From contig CM061226.1 of assembly GCA_030844895.1 (NCBI GenBank), positions 117,042,574-117,106,573 on the forward strand: DNA of 64,000 nt, read 5' to 3'. The notes under the pieces were generated by a model. It was not told where the DNA came from. It made no database searches and saw only the letters and a program-made list of their open reading frames with translations. Made by a program: the position numbers and the translations under genes. Numbering within the stretch: the stretch's first letter is position 1; the number at the start of each line of letters is the position of its first letter. This DNA comes from Ambrosia x helenae (Eukaryota; Streptophyta; Magnoliopsida; Asterales; Asteraceae). This document shows, piece after piece, positions 1 to 12,278 of this stretch.

Positions 1-635
1 AACATCCAAATCCAAATACCATGAAACAGCATTTTCACACATCTAGACTTGCCTACAATTGTTGAGGCTTATGGGAATGATAAACGATTCACCAACTCAC
101 TAACCGACAACACCAAATAGCTGACTTTACCCATTTATTGAACCTTCGAGGAAACCATACATACATATATCTCACTGGTCCACCGTTTGTATAAACAGCA
201 TATTCTCTTTCTGAAAACCTTAAACCCGATCGCACCAACTATAATATATCCCATCAGGTACAAAAAAATCATACTTTCATTGATTGTGATCTTGGGTTTC
301 TTCTTTATTTCTCATGTTTTAGTGTCTGATCTGGACGCACACCAACTGTTCGACGAAATTCCCAGCTGACGTAACTTGTTGTTTTTTAAATTTTTATTTG
401 CTATAAATCTAGTAATTGAAGTAAAGTTGGTGTCTTTTTTGTAGAACTTGTGTGTAGGTTAAGTGGGCACGTGTTAGAACTTAGAACTGGTGGGTTGTTG
501 TAGTTATTGAATGAAAATTTAGTAACCAATGAATAAGAAAAAGAAGGCTGGGAATTTGGGATGGTGATTTGCTGAAATGTTTTAGGAAAAATGCCCTTAA
601 TGAGTTTATGCTTAAATCATATTGTAAGAAGTAAG
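1..635. other. Upstream region of the ALA2-type gene; no coding gene recognised
   Basis: This AT-rich stretch lies upstream of the P4-ATPase start codon. It holds a small open frame at 187-369 whose translation is hydrophobic and resembles no family I recognise. It probably contains promoter sequence and perhaps a 5' leader exon, but I could not place a transcription start or a leader intron. Confidence 0.4.
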
Positions 636-1030
636 CATGGTTGTAAAAATCGTTAGGCGCTAGTCAGCTGGTGGGGTACCGATTACGGATTGATCGGGAT
701 TAATTGGATTGAGATTTTTTATATGTAATTTTCAGTTTTTTTTTTTTTTTTTTTTTTTATATATACACACACATTTTTTTAGGTAATTTTTTTAAGTAGA
801 CAGGTTTTAACTCCTCATCGACTCATGTTTTTAAGTATACAACGTTAACCCCTCCTTGACCCATGTTTTGGCCGGACTCTGGTTGGAATTGTCGATTTTG
901 GCTGGCCGACTAGAGCCAATTAGGGCTGACTACCGATTAATGGACCGATTAACGAAAATTACTAAGTAACCAACCGACTAGCGATTAATCCCCGATTAAA
1001 TGCTGACTAGTCCTGATTTTTACAACACTG
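636..1030. mobile_element. hAT-type MITE just upstream of the ALA2 start codon
   Basis: The two ends are inverted repeats: the left end reads CATGGTTGTAAAAATC and the complement of the right end reads CAGTGTTGTAAAAATC. A further shared block, CTAGTCAGC, lies just inside both. The 8-bp flanks GAAGTAAG (628-635) and GAAGTTTG (1031-1038) match at 6 of 8 positions, as expected for an old hAT target-site duplication. The inside is non-coding and rich in GATTAATCGG-like motifs. It ends 237 bp before the ATG, so it lies in the promoter, the 5' leader or a leader intron. Confidence 0.65.
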
Positions 1031-1267
1031 GAAGTTTGGAACTAAGAAAGAAGGTCTATTGTACTATGATGTTTGTGTGAACAATTGATAAGTTGTAGCA
1101 TTTGTGTGATGTTTTTGTAAGTTTTGTTTTTTTTGGTTGAATGACTTGGAGGGTATTGCAGGATAAGGTTTACTTGGAGATGATTTGTAGCTGAAAGGTT
1201 GATGTGGGACTTACATTTGATTTGGGTGAACTTGTTTGGAGCATGAGCGTATGCGCTTAAGTTAACA

Positions 1268-4200
1268 ATGAAGCGTTTTGTGTACATCAATGATGACGAT
1301 TCGTCGCAAGAGCTTTATTGTGATAACCGTGTGTCAAACAGAAAGTACACACTGTTAAATTTCATCCCCAAAAATTTATGGGAACAGTTCAGGTAATATT
1401 ATTACCTGAGACGACTTCATGATGTTCCATACTGATATAATGAATATGTGTATGTATCCCAAAAATGAGTTTAAAACTTGTTTTTGAGAAAGAAAGAACC
1501 TAGTGTCCAAAAGCTATGACTTTGAACAAGTAGAACTAGATGTTTGATGAAGATTTGTGGAATGAACCGCTTTGGTATATAAGTAAAGGATATTGAAAAT
1601 GCTTGACATAAAATTGGAAGCAAGTTCTCATGTGCAAAAGAAATTAAGTTCTAGAAGTTTGTAAAGTATGGCCTTGTATATGAGATGAATTGAAGATAAA
1701 TTCTTGAATATTTGCTCTTGTTTGCAAGTGATATTATTTAGTGTTTTTCCCTATAGTTAAGGTTGATGTAGAAAGGGTTCTGAAAGTCCAAAAGGGTAGG
1801 AAGGATTCTAATGCTGACATGTGTCCTGATGCACCCAAAAAATGGTGCATGAGTTAAAAAAAAGGGTCCATGCGGACATGTGTCAGCGGTCAGCCTAGAA
1901 ACCTCTTTACCCTTTTTACCTTTATTGGTTTTCTCCTGAGACTTACTCCTATATTAGTTATTCTCACTTACCTCTTTTTACGACATATCTAACCAGTAAC
2001 CTATGTCTGCTATTTTTGTTTCCAGCCGGTTTATGAATCAGTACTTTTTGTTGATTGCCTGTCTTCAACTATGGCCGCTCATAACGCCTGTAAATCCTGC
2101 TAGTACATGGGGCCCGCTCATATTTATATTTGCAGTCTCAGCAACAAAAGAGGGATGGGATGACTACTGTAGATATCTGTCTGACAAGAAAGCAAATGAG
2201 AAAGAAGTATGGGTTGTACGACAAGGTTCTAAGAAACTAGTAAGTCAACGGATTACAATGTCCCCTATGTTTAAAATTAATTGAGTGATATTGCTATAAA
2301 GTGGTATCCTGTAGTTAACCATCAGTATATCACACTTACATAAATTGCATTTCAATTGAAGATTCAAGCTCAAGATATTCACGTTGGTAATCTGGTGTGG
2401 CTGCGTGAAAATGATGAAGTTCCATGTGATCTTGTTTTACTTGGTACCTCTGAACCACAAGGAGTCTGTTATGTCGAGGTATATTTTCTAATTTTCTAGC
2501 TTGAGTAAAATGCATATCATATTTAAGACATCTTTGTTGTGTCTTGAATTCTAAGTTGAAGTGTCACCATTTGAATTACGAGTGAATGCTTTAATTTTCT
2601 TGTCACTAGGTTTTGGGAGCATTTAAGTCTTGAACTTTAATACTACAATGAAAATTAAGTTTATAATATATATTTACAATCATGCCACTTGTTAAAGTTT
2701 AGTTCAAACTGAATTCAAAAGAATTCAATCAGTACTATTCGTGGAAAATAGGTCATATAGGTCAAAACGACTATCCATTAGTTTGAGACTATTTAAGTGC
2801 AATGATATTCATGTGTTCTCATTTTTTTATCCAATTACAAAAATAAGTAGTTGTCACATTTCATACCCTACTTCTCTTATTTATGTATTCATAACCATTA
2901 TACATCATCTGCAGACGTCTGCTCTAGATGGTGAAACTGATCTTAAGACAAGGAGCATACCTCCTGCTTGCATGGGTATTGACTCTGACTTGTTACACAA
3001 GATCAAGGCAAGATTTTCATATACTTTATAAGCTGAGGCATTCTGATCATTCTCACACATTTTTATTTTAATATTTATTCTTTGTTGTACGTTCTTTCTG
3101 GCAGGGTGTGATTGAGTGCCCAAACCCAGATAAGGACATTAGAAGATTTGATGCAAATCTACGGCTTTTTCCTCCGTTTATAGATAATGATGTGTGCCCT
3201 CTAACCATAAAAAATACAATCCTGCAATCATGCTATTTAAGGAATACAGACTGGGCTTGTGGTGTTGCTGTATATACAGGCATGTTTTTTTACCTTGTCA
3301 CCATTGCATGGCTTTTCTCAACACAAACGATATATTATCTTTCTTCCTGAATTTATGATAGTTTACTTTTAATAAATGTTCGTGATACATGGTTTATTTT
3401 CTAGGCAATGAGACCAAGTTGGGCATGAGTAGAGGTGTAGCAGAACCGAAGCTTACTGCTATGGATGCAATGATTGACAAATTGACTGGTGCTATTTTCA
3501 TTTTCCAGATTGTAGTGGTAATTGTTCTAGGCATAGCTGGGAATGTATGGAAGGACACAGAAGCAAGAAAGGTTTGTCACTTTCATCATTTTCAAAACAC
3601 TTAATGATATTATGCTTTTGCTTCTTGGATCTTTTTTACTAACCATAATAAGACAATCCATAAAATGGTAAAACTATTCTTTTTAGTTTATTATTAGAAT
3701 TGGTGTTTAGTGTGCAATATAAGAGAAGTCATATTCATTAGCGTTTTAGGAAATGTTCGAGATACTTTATGTTTGGAACTTTGAAGGGGATATCATGCTT
3801 TAAGGAATGATGTAGTCTTTTAATAAGATTCCACCAAAAGCATGTATCTCTATGTAATTTGTGAAGGCTTATTATTTGACGGAAAAAGATATACTTGATG
3901 TAAAAGAGACTTGGGAAGATAATAGTTATGTGCTCTAGATTGGACTCACTTATACTTCCTTTATGCAGCATTGGTATGTTCTATATCCAGATGAGGGTCC
4001 ATGGTATGAGCTACTGATCATCCCTTTGCGATTTGAGCTTCTTTGTTCGATCATGATACCCATATCTATAAAGGTAAAAACTTTATACAACTTTATTTTG
4101 TGTACGCTTTGCTTTGTTATAATTGACCTTCTCTGTTGAAGTAACTATTTTTGAGAAGAAACGTGAAGAGCAGTGACACATAATTGTGCTTTGATCACTC

Positions 4201-7200
4201 TCATCTTTTACTGATGAATAAAATATATTATATGAAGGTCAAAATTTCAACAATGTGAAATATGTGATGTTCACAAAATAGAACCTATTTATACTATAAC
4301 CGTGAGCTTAACTTGCGGAATTCAGTATTGAACTGTTTTTAGTTTTACAATTAAATGGGGACTGTACTCTGTAGTGATAGTAAAAAGGCTAATTTCCTCT
4401 TCTTTGATAGGTGTCACTAGATCTAGTTAAAAGCTTGTATGCAAAGTTCATTGACTGGGATAAACAGATGGTCGATCTAGAGACTGCAACTCCAGCGAAT
4501 GCAACCAAGTAAGAAAAGTGCAGTGTGTTTATTACGTTGTTTTCGCATGACTACCTCACAGTACTCAGTTTATTGCTGTGTGTTTTCTTATGTATGCCAG
4601 CACAGCAATAAGTGAAGACCTGGGACAAGTTGAGTACATACTCACAGATAAAACAGGGACACTTACAGAAAATAAGATGATTTTTAAGAGATGTTGCATA
4701 GCAGGGACATTCTTTGGCAATGAGAATGGAGATGCTGTAAAAGGTTTGACTTTCTTTCTAGTTTGAATTCACTGACTTTATTCCTAGTCAAATCCTAGGA
4801 TTGCCTTTTATGTACTTGTGTTTTCGTATTGGATTTGCTCTTATTGTCTTGCTTGTTACAGATGTGGAGCTACTCAAAGCCATCAATACGGGTTCTCCAG
4901 ATGCTATTAAATTTCTAACGGTTATGGCAATATGCAACACTGTCATTCCTATCAAAAGGTTATTCCTCATTGACTACTGGTCAACTTTTTTTCCCGCCAA
5001 CATAGCTGGATACATTGTTAACAAGAAGTGGAAGTCTAATCTGTTTACTTATGAATATGTCGATTTGGCCTGCATTTTATCTTAATAACGGGTCAATAAA
5101 AAATATGCTAAAAGGGTAACAAGTCATATAGGTTGATTGGGTAAAACAGGTTGAAATCGGCCAACTTTTGTTTTTAGTGCATACAAACTCCTAAGCCGTG
5201 CTTATTGTAAGATTCAAATTGCTATTGTAGTAATAATGCTTTTGTATTCATACATTATTACATTACCCATTAGGCCATTATATCTGTATATTCTTCTAAG
5301 GGGCAAAAAAGTGTTTGTGGGTCAAACCAACTTGGCCTGTTTCAACCGTTCTAAATTGACCCCCTAACCCGTTACCCAACCTGCCCAACTAACCGTCTTA
5401 CCATCTCTGTTAATGAGTATTCTAATTTACTATTGTTGTGTCTCATCTGCATGATCTATTTGTTCCTGCAATTGAAATTATCTTCTGAAACTACAGCCCA
5501 AGTGGCATAGTTACATACAAGGCACAATCTCAGGATGAGGAAGCTCTAGTGCGTGCAGCTGCTTCCATGCATATGGATTTTTTCAACAAAAATTCTAATA
5601 CTCTTGGTATAAGTCCTCCTTGAACTCGATAAGATGGCCTAGCTAATAGAATGACATTTTTTTGTGAAAAGTTTTGGCTGTCTTGTTTTGCAGAAATCAA
5701 CTTCAATGGTTCATTAATTCAGTATGAGGTGCTGGACTACCTTGAGTTTACCTCTGATAGGAAAAGAATGTCAGTGGTTGTTAGAGATTGCAGTAGCAAC
5801 AAAATCATCCTTTTGTCCAAAGGAGCAGATGAAGCAATTCTTCCTTGTGCATATGCTGGTATTCTTTACGGTCTTTAGTTTTACTGATTAACAATCAGTG
5901 TAACCTTGTGTTTTTTGTTCTATAAAAGAAAAGTATCTTTTCATTGATTTGCAATTATTGTGTCATTTCTGTTTCTATTAAGTTTCAAATTTTGATCACT
6001 GAGACCTTGTAAAATGTGGTAGGATGTCAAACAAAGACATTTTATGAAGCTGTAGACCAGTATGCCCAAATGGGTCTTCGTACTTTCTGTTTGGCTTGGC
6101 GTGAATTAAACGAGATCGAGTATCATGATTGGTCTTTGATGTTTAAGGAAGCTAATAGTACATTAGTTGACAGAGAGGTACAGATACCTGAATATACTCT
6201 CTATCTCTCTCTCTATATATATATGTATGTGTGTGTGTGTGTGTGTAATCTATAACATAAAATCTATATTTGTAGTGGAGAGTAGCAGAGGTTTGCCAAA
6301 GATTAGAACAGAACCTTGAAATACTGGGGGTTGCTGCAATTGAGGACCGTTTACAGGTAATTCTTTATTTTTATAAAAGAATTAAATAAATATAAATAAA
6401 GAAGTTTAGCAAATAGAAAGAAGCCATATTTCTATCTTGTACATTGTACAGGATGGTGTGCCTGAAGCTATCGAAACACTCCGAAAAGCTGGAATAAATT
6501 TTTGGATGCTGACTGGAGACAAGCAGGATACTGCCATACAGATTGCTTTGTCATGTAATTTTGTTTCCCCAGGTAGACCATTTACATTTACACATAGTCA
6601 CATACACATTATTTATTTACATGCATATAACATAGGCTTTGAAGCGTACCAACTTGGAATATTGTGAATGGTTGTTTAAGTAGGATTATCTCTCCAACTT
6701 CTATGCTTAGATTTTGAGGTTTACACAATTACTTGCTGGATATGTGCAGAACCGAAAGGTCAACTTCTATTGATTAATGGGAAAACAGAGGATGAAGTTT
6801 ACAGAAATCTTGAAAGAGTTTTGCTTACAATGAGAATAACAAAAGCAGAACCTAAGGTAAAAAAACTTACAGTTACTATATAACAAACCTTGTTAAATAT
6901 ATGACTGATGTTGGTCCTACACTTCTGTGGTTTTTCTACTATTGAACTTTAGGTTATAAAATACATAAAGATACGTGTTACTATATAATTAAAAAAAGGG
7001 ATTTTTGTACACTTCTGCAGGATGTGGCTTTTGTCATTGATGGATGGGCACTAGAAATTGCACTGAAAAATTACCGGAAAGCATTTACAGAGTTGGCAAT
7101 ATTGTCAAGAACAGCTATATGTTGTCGGGTTACACCATCACAGAAGGCACAGGTACACTTTCTATTAATCATCTTATAGTTTTCTATGCTTCATATTAAA

Positions 7201-10200
7201 CCTTAATTTTGTTACAATCTGTATATCAGTTAATAGAGTGGAATGTTCTGTTACAAGGATTGATTCACTGTATAATTGTCTTAGTTACACAAAACCTCCA
7301 CTAAATTTTGAATTTACTGTGTTGCAGCTTGTAGAGCTTCTTAAATCTTGTGACTATAGAACTCTGGCCATTGGGGATGGTGGGAATGATGTACGAATGA
7401 TCCAACAAGCTGATATTGGTGTTGGCATAAGCGGGAGAGAAGGACTGCAGGCAGCAAGGGCTGCTGATTATAGTATTGGGAGTAAGATCTAAAACTTATC
7501 AAGTGACTAATGTAGTATATCCCTGATAGTAAACTTACACATATGTTTCCTTTGCAGAGTTCAGGTTCCTTACACGATTGATACTTGTTCATGGACGATA
7601 TTCATATAACCGTACTGCATTTCTTTCGCAATATTCATTCTATAAATCATTGCTCATATGCTTCATCCAGATATTGTGAGTTTCTATTTCGAAATGTTTC
7701 ATATATAATATATTTGTTATAATTTTCTAATCATTTCATGCAAGCACTGACTTGAAATCTCTTCAGCTTCTCATTTGTTTCAGGTGTTTCTGGTACCAGT
7801 CTTTTCAATTCTGTCAGCCTCATGGCTTATAATGTTTTCTACACGAGTGTGCCTGTGTTAGTTAGTGTTCTTGATAAAGATCTCAGTGAAAAAACCGTTA
7901 TGCAGCACCCACAAATATTGTTTTACTGCCAAGCTGGGAGGTTAGGATTATTATGAGTTATGAATGAAACTTACAGTAACATGTTATGTGATTCTAAATT
8001 AATATGGTATTAATAAATATGTAACAGGCTTTTTAATCCTACGACATTTGCTGGATGGTTTGGGCGTGCTCTTTTTCATGTGAGTGGTATTCTTAAATAG
8101 CATTTTTTGTCATTTCTTGAAGATGCAAATATATTTATTGTTGTGATAATTAATTTTTTTCAGGCAATTGTTGTGTTTGCAATAACGATGCATTCGTATG
8201 CATTTGAGAAAAGTGAAATGGAAGAGGTTTCGATGGTGGCACTTTCTGGGTGTGTTTGGTTGCAGGCTTTTGTAGTCACATTAGAAACCAAGTAAGTCGA
8301 ACACCACATTTTGTGCTCATTATAAAACTTTTTTTTGTTCTTGTTTTCTGTTTTGCATGCTGCATAAAGATGTAACCACGGGTCTAAAATAAGCAAGCTG
8401 CAAATGATTTCAATGTCATGCTATAAATATATATTAGTATCTTTATACTGTAAAAAACGGGTCTTGTGAGCTGGGGTCTCAGCGGAAACAACCTCTTGGG
8501 ATAAGGTAAGCTTCGCCCCCATCTCACCCTCCCCCGTGATGCAGGATTATCTTCTGATTCAAATTTTAAAAGTTTATTTATGTTTATCTTTTAATTATTA
8601 GTGTTTATCTCTTTTATGTTTATTATAAGTAGGGTATTTAGGTTTATTTATGTTTATCTTTTTAATTATTAGTGTTTATCTCTTTTATGTTTGTTCTTGG
8701 AACCTTTGGTTCGTATTTGAGACTTTGAGTAACTATTTGTTCTTGAGCCATTTGATGCGCTTCCGAAACTGCATCAGTTGGTATCAGAGCTATTGGTTCT
8801 CAAATGGCTCGACGTGGAGGTGAATACTTGTTTGCTCGTAGAGTCGCCGACAGAGGCAACGACATCAGTGTTTTCTAACCACGTGCTCGTGGTGAAGATC
8901 GACGCCCTACTCGCAGAGTCGCCGACCGAGGCAGCGATGGAGTCTTTCATGACCCACGAGATCTGGAAGAGATTAGACGGCTCCGACAACGAGTCCGAGA
9001 TCTTGAAGAGATCAGACGGCTCCGTCAACGAGTCTGAGATCTTGAGTTACGACGGGAGAGACTTGTTAAGGAAACCGTATCGGTAAACATCGTCCGGGAC
9101 GATGTGCATGAGGAGGAGGAGTATCCTTTCAATCGTCGCCCACCCCGGTTCTATGAACCGATTTATCAAGAATGTTTATCGGAGGACAAACCCAGATTCG
9201 ATGAAGATGGGATTGATTTTGATGAGGAAGAATGTTCTTTTGTCCAGAAGGTTCTTAGCGGGATTATCGTTCAAGACGATGAACATGAGAAAAATAAAGA
9301 CGGCATTGATCGTGATGCTAGGCGTGAAGTGAAAAAAATATTCAGAGATTTCTTCATGTGATGATGAGTTCAATGGGGGTCATGAATGTGGTTCTTGGAA
9401 ATTCCAACCTTTGAGCCGAGTCAGCTGACCATCATGCGGGAACAACAATTTTTGGGTTCTCCTAAGAATTTAAAATTTCAAAATATTGGAGTTGTCAAAA
9501 TTGTGGATAAACTTTCCGTATCATATGGCATTAATATCATATTTCCAAATGTTGTAACTTTTCATAAGGTTGGAGCTTGCATGAGTCCCGTGCATTATAC
9601 ATGTGGACTGCTTGAAAACTTGGATAAACCGATTACCGAAGGTGGCTTAGAAATTGTTGTGCTGGACAAAAAGCCTACTGCCAATTTGAATTTCAATGAT
9701 GGGCTTCAAATTAATGTGTACATGACATCATGTGATGAAAATGATGGGCATGCTAAACCATTAGTTTCAACAATGGATAATAATTCAAATTCGGGTGAGA
9801 CGACTCGTGAAGTTGGACTATTTAGGCGGGTTGTGATAATAATTCAAAATCGGGTTGACGTTCCTTTTGATCCAAGTGGCTTTGGTTCGAGTACAAAACT
9901 CGAGGACGAGTTTTTTCGAAGAGAGGGAGTATGATGCAGGATTATCTCCTGATTCAAATTTTAAAAGTTTATTTATGTTTATCTTTTAATTATTAGTGTT
10001 TATCTCTTTTATGTTCATTATAAGTAGGGTATTTAGGGTTTATTGTTTTTCAGTTTTTGAGTTTGATTATTATAAAGAACATTGTTCTTGGAACCTTTGG
10101 TTCGTATTTGAGACTTTGAGTAACTATTTGTTCTTGAGCCATTTGATGCGCTTCCGAAACTGCATCACCCCGACTCTACTTTCTAAATGGGATATTACTC

Positions 10201-10591
10201 TGTATGTTTGGTTGTTTGTTTATGTTATAAATATATACATTTTTCCCACTACCGTTTGTGTTTAGTAATTGTTTAAATGGAAAGGCTATTTCTTTTAAGA
10301 GTGTGCATGCACGATAATCTTGTATACGAATTTGATTCACTTTGTTTACTGATTATTTATCTGATGTGTGCAGCTCGTTTACAATATTGCAACATGTTGC
10401 CATATGGGGGAATTTAGTAGTTTTTTATATTATCAATTGGATTGTGAGCGCCGTGCCACGGTCTGGGATGTACACCATCATGTATCGCCTGTGTAGACAG
10501 CCAGCTTACTGGAACACCATGTTTGTAAGTAACTCTTCCCTTTATTATTTCTATGGTCGTGTTGGGATGACCTGAATAATTTTTTGTCCAG

Positions 10592-10625
<34 letters not shown>

Positions 10626-11677
10626 TTCTGTCACATACAATCACGTAAATCATATTTATCTGATAGCTGTGTAGTTTTCTTTAATAAAATGATTTCCAAG
10701 GTTTTATGGATTAATAATAATACACTTTGAGCAACTTTCAACCCATTTCCATTCTTCTTTCTTTTAACCTTTTATTTTTATTTTTATTTTACTTGTTTAT
10801 GTATTAAATTAAAACATAAGTACATAACGTCATAACCCATCTCATCATCATCATACTCAGTTAATCCCACTTATAGCAAAGCTAAGGTAGGGTCTGCGGA
10901 GGGTAAGATGTAGACAGCCTTACCTCTACCCCTAAGAATAGAGAGGTTGCTTCCAGTGAGACCCCCGGCTCGATGTGGTTTGGTATCAAGCCTTGGACAT
11001 AAGGCACAAAACACTTAGCAATCGGGACAAACCCTATCGGTGCATGTACCCCTTTGTCTTTTGGCTATCCACGCCACCACATGATGCATGATTAACCGTC
11101 CGTCGTTTTTAACGTTATTTTCACGAAATTAGTAAAATAACGTTAAAACTAGTGCAACTTTACTTTTGCCCCCCAAGGGGCACACATATATACATTATAT
11201 GCGCACACCGTAAGTGGGGCGTAACGTCATAACCCATCTAATACCGTCATTCATAAGATAAACGAGCTGAAAATTCCACCCCCGCTATTTGTTATATTGT
11301 TTGGTAATGAATTGTTTTTAACAGTTGTATTTCCTTTTCAGCTCATAGTAGCAGCAGGGATGGGCCCAGTACTAGCTTTAAAGTATTTCAGGTACACATA
11401 CAGATCAAGTAAAATCAACATTCTGCAACAAGCCGAGCGTTTGGGTGGGCCCATCTTGACACTGGGAAACATCGAGCCACAACCAAGAACCTTGGACACT
11501 GATAATCTCTCTCCCTTGTCCGTTTCTCAGTCCAAAAATGGAAGGAGTTCTGTGTTTGAGCCACTTCTCTCTGATTCACCAAGTGCAGTAAGACGCTCTT
11601 TTGGACCTGGTGCTACATTTGATTTTTTCCAGTCTCAATCCAAATCTTCAAATTACCCAAGAAATAAGGACAATTAA
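1268..11677 (+). CDS. ALA2: Phospholipid-transporting P4-ATPase (aminophospholipid flippase), ALA2 type
   Basis: Exons: 1268-1392, 2026-2239, 2362-2478, 2915-3007, 3105-3279, 3405-3571, 3969-4073, 4411-4508, 4601-4743, 4862-4958, 5497-5606, 5694-5858, 6023-6177, 6276-6356, 6452-6572, 6750-6856, 7021-7152, 7328-7481, 7558-7675, 7767-7940, 8028-8079, 8164-8291, 10374-10524, 11342-11677. They total 3318 nt in one frame, 1105 residues, close to the length known for Arabidopsis ALA2. The start [10 protein letters not shown] is the family N-terminus. Visible P-type motifs are DGET in the actuator domain (157-160), the phosphorylation loop DKTGT with acceptor Asp381, the nucleotide-domain SKGADEAI block and the hinge GDGGNDV (751-757). 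Hydrophobic segments flank these domains and fill the C-terminal third. Family knowledge: P4-ATPases use ATP to flip phospholipids to the cytosolic leaflet, with a CDC50/ALIS beta subunit; plant ALA2 acts in endosomal membranes. Introns 4 and 5 have GC donors. Intron 22 carries an LTR element. Confidence 0.95.
8462..8536 (-). repeat. SINE-like relic split by the LTR element (continues 10168-10195)
   Basis: Read on the - strand, the pieces before and after the LTR element join into a block like the SINE-type copies at 10869 and 12279: a GGGTCT box, then GAGGGTAAGAT-like and GAAACA-like blocks. The element inserted inside this relic, so the relic is older. Assignment to the Au-SINE class is by remembered consensus only. 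Confidence 0.45.
8537..8776 (+). repeat. 5' LTR (240 bp)
   Basis: Nearly identical to the 3' LTR at both ends. The middle differs: about 50 bp present in the 3' LTR is replaced here by a second copy of the TTTATTTATGTTTATC region. This looks like internal slippage or gene conversion after or during insertion. Confidence 0.9.
8804..9361 (+). pseudogene. Gag-like remnant inside the LTR element
   Basis: One reading frame runs from ATG at 8804 ([10 protein letters not shown]) to 9361, broken by two in-frame stops near 8876 and 9038. It encodes a charged, coiled-coil-like stretch in which [13 protein letters not shown] appears twice in tandem from an exact-looking 39-bp repeat, then an acidic region ending near RDFFM. 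An Arg-rich N-terminus plus heptad-like repeats is typical of plant Ty3-type Gag N-termini. No zinc knuckle is visible. Confidence 0.55.
9386..9934 (+). pseudogene. Unrecognised 182-codon frame, possibly a pol C-terminal remnant
   Basis: An uninterrupted frame runs up to the 3' LTR. The last residues, [11 protein letters not shown], resemble the ends of plant Ty3-type polyproteins just before the LTR. The middle has no motif I can assign to reverse transcriptase, RNase H or integrase. It could be polyprotein tail, captured host sequence or chance open frame. Confidence 0.4.
9932..10167 (+). repeat. 3' LTR (236 bp)
   Basis: Pairs with the 5' LTR at 8537 and has the same TG...CA inverted termini. 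It is followed directly by the second CCCCG target copy. Confidence 0.9.
10869..11105 (+). repeat. SINE-like repeat in ALA2 intron 23
   Basis: Holds GGTAGGGTCTGCGGAGGGTA and a downstream GAGAGGTTGCTTCC block, the signature of a widespread plant Au-type SINE family as I recall it, plus about 120 bp of extra shared sequence. The same unit occurs inverted at 12279-12475. Family name is tentative; the repeat relationship is directly visible. Confidence 0.6.
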
Positions 11678-12278
11678 CTCCTGCGTTTCTCAATACCAAA
11701 ACATAGTATAAATGCATAGAACCCGTACATTTTGTAAAGTTGTACTCGAGATTAGTAATGGGTTCATTCAGTATGCCGAGCGACTTTTTTTGCTTTCTAT
11801 GCTCTTATCATGTGAAGTTTGATGACACTAGTGAAGGATAGGGATTAGGGTGTAGACTAAATTCGTCGTAAAAACAAGCATACGTCTTTTTGATGAAAAT
11901 CTACTTTTTTTTTTTTTTTTTGACAGTTTAGCACCAGAATATCGGTCTATTTATTTTGCTCGTCTCTGTTTTAGACATATGATTGTGACATGATATTGTA
12001 TCTGTTCCGACCTGAACTGGTTAACTATTCTAGAAATAATACTCGAGCAAGACTCTAATTGTTTTAACCATAATACCCAGGCAAGTAGCTGGTAGGTTGA
12101 TTTCACTGTGCATGATTGCGGTAGTGATGACGTAGCACAATCCATGGAAGTTTGACAAGCCAAGTCGTCTCTGTATTGTATTCTTTTGCCATGTGAGATT
12201 AAGCCTTTGGTTAATTTGTGTTGTTTTGGTGGGTGATCGTATGTGCACACATTCCATTCCCTATTTGGTTATAGTATG
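11678..12278. other. ALA2 3' flank with probable 3' UTR
   Basis: AT-rich sequence after the TAA stop. It contains a T-tract near 11907-11920. Open frames on the - strand at 11951-12257 show no recognisable protein. I see no further gene here. Confidence 0.5.

Larger units (their letters stand above)
8537..10167 (+). mobile_element. Short non-autonomous LTR retrotransposon in ALA2 intron 22
   Basis: A complete 1631-bp element. The LTRs are 240 bp (8537-8776) and 236 bp (9932-10167); each starts TGATGCAG and ends CTGCATCA, a perfect inverted terminus. A primer-binding site TGGTATCAGAGC, complementary to initiator tRNA-Met, lies at 8779-8790, two bases after the left LTR. A purine tract, GAAGAGAGGGAG, precedes the right LTR. 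The 5-bp target duplication CCCCG is exact (8532-8536 and 10168-10172). The interior is about 1.15 kb with gag-like and pol-tail-like frames but no protease, reverse transcriptase or integrase, so it needed enzymes from elsewhere. It has the same orientation as ALA2 and lies wholly within the intron, leaving the splice sites untouched. Confidence 0.93.

Noticed and set aside
187..369. 60-codon frame upstream of ALA2 with a hydrophobic stretch
   Set aside because: Low-complexity AT-rich translation without homology I recognise; no supporting context beyond position.
11951..12257. Two overlapping - strand frames after ALA2
   Set aside because: Overlapping frames with no domain or codon pattern, in the probable 3' UTR.
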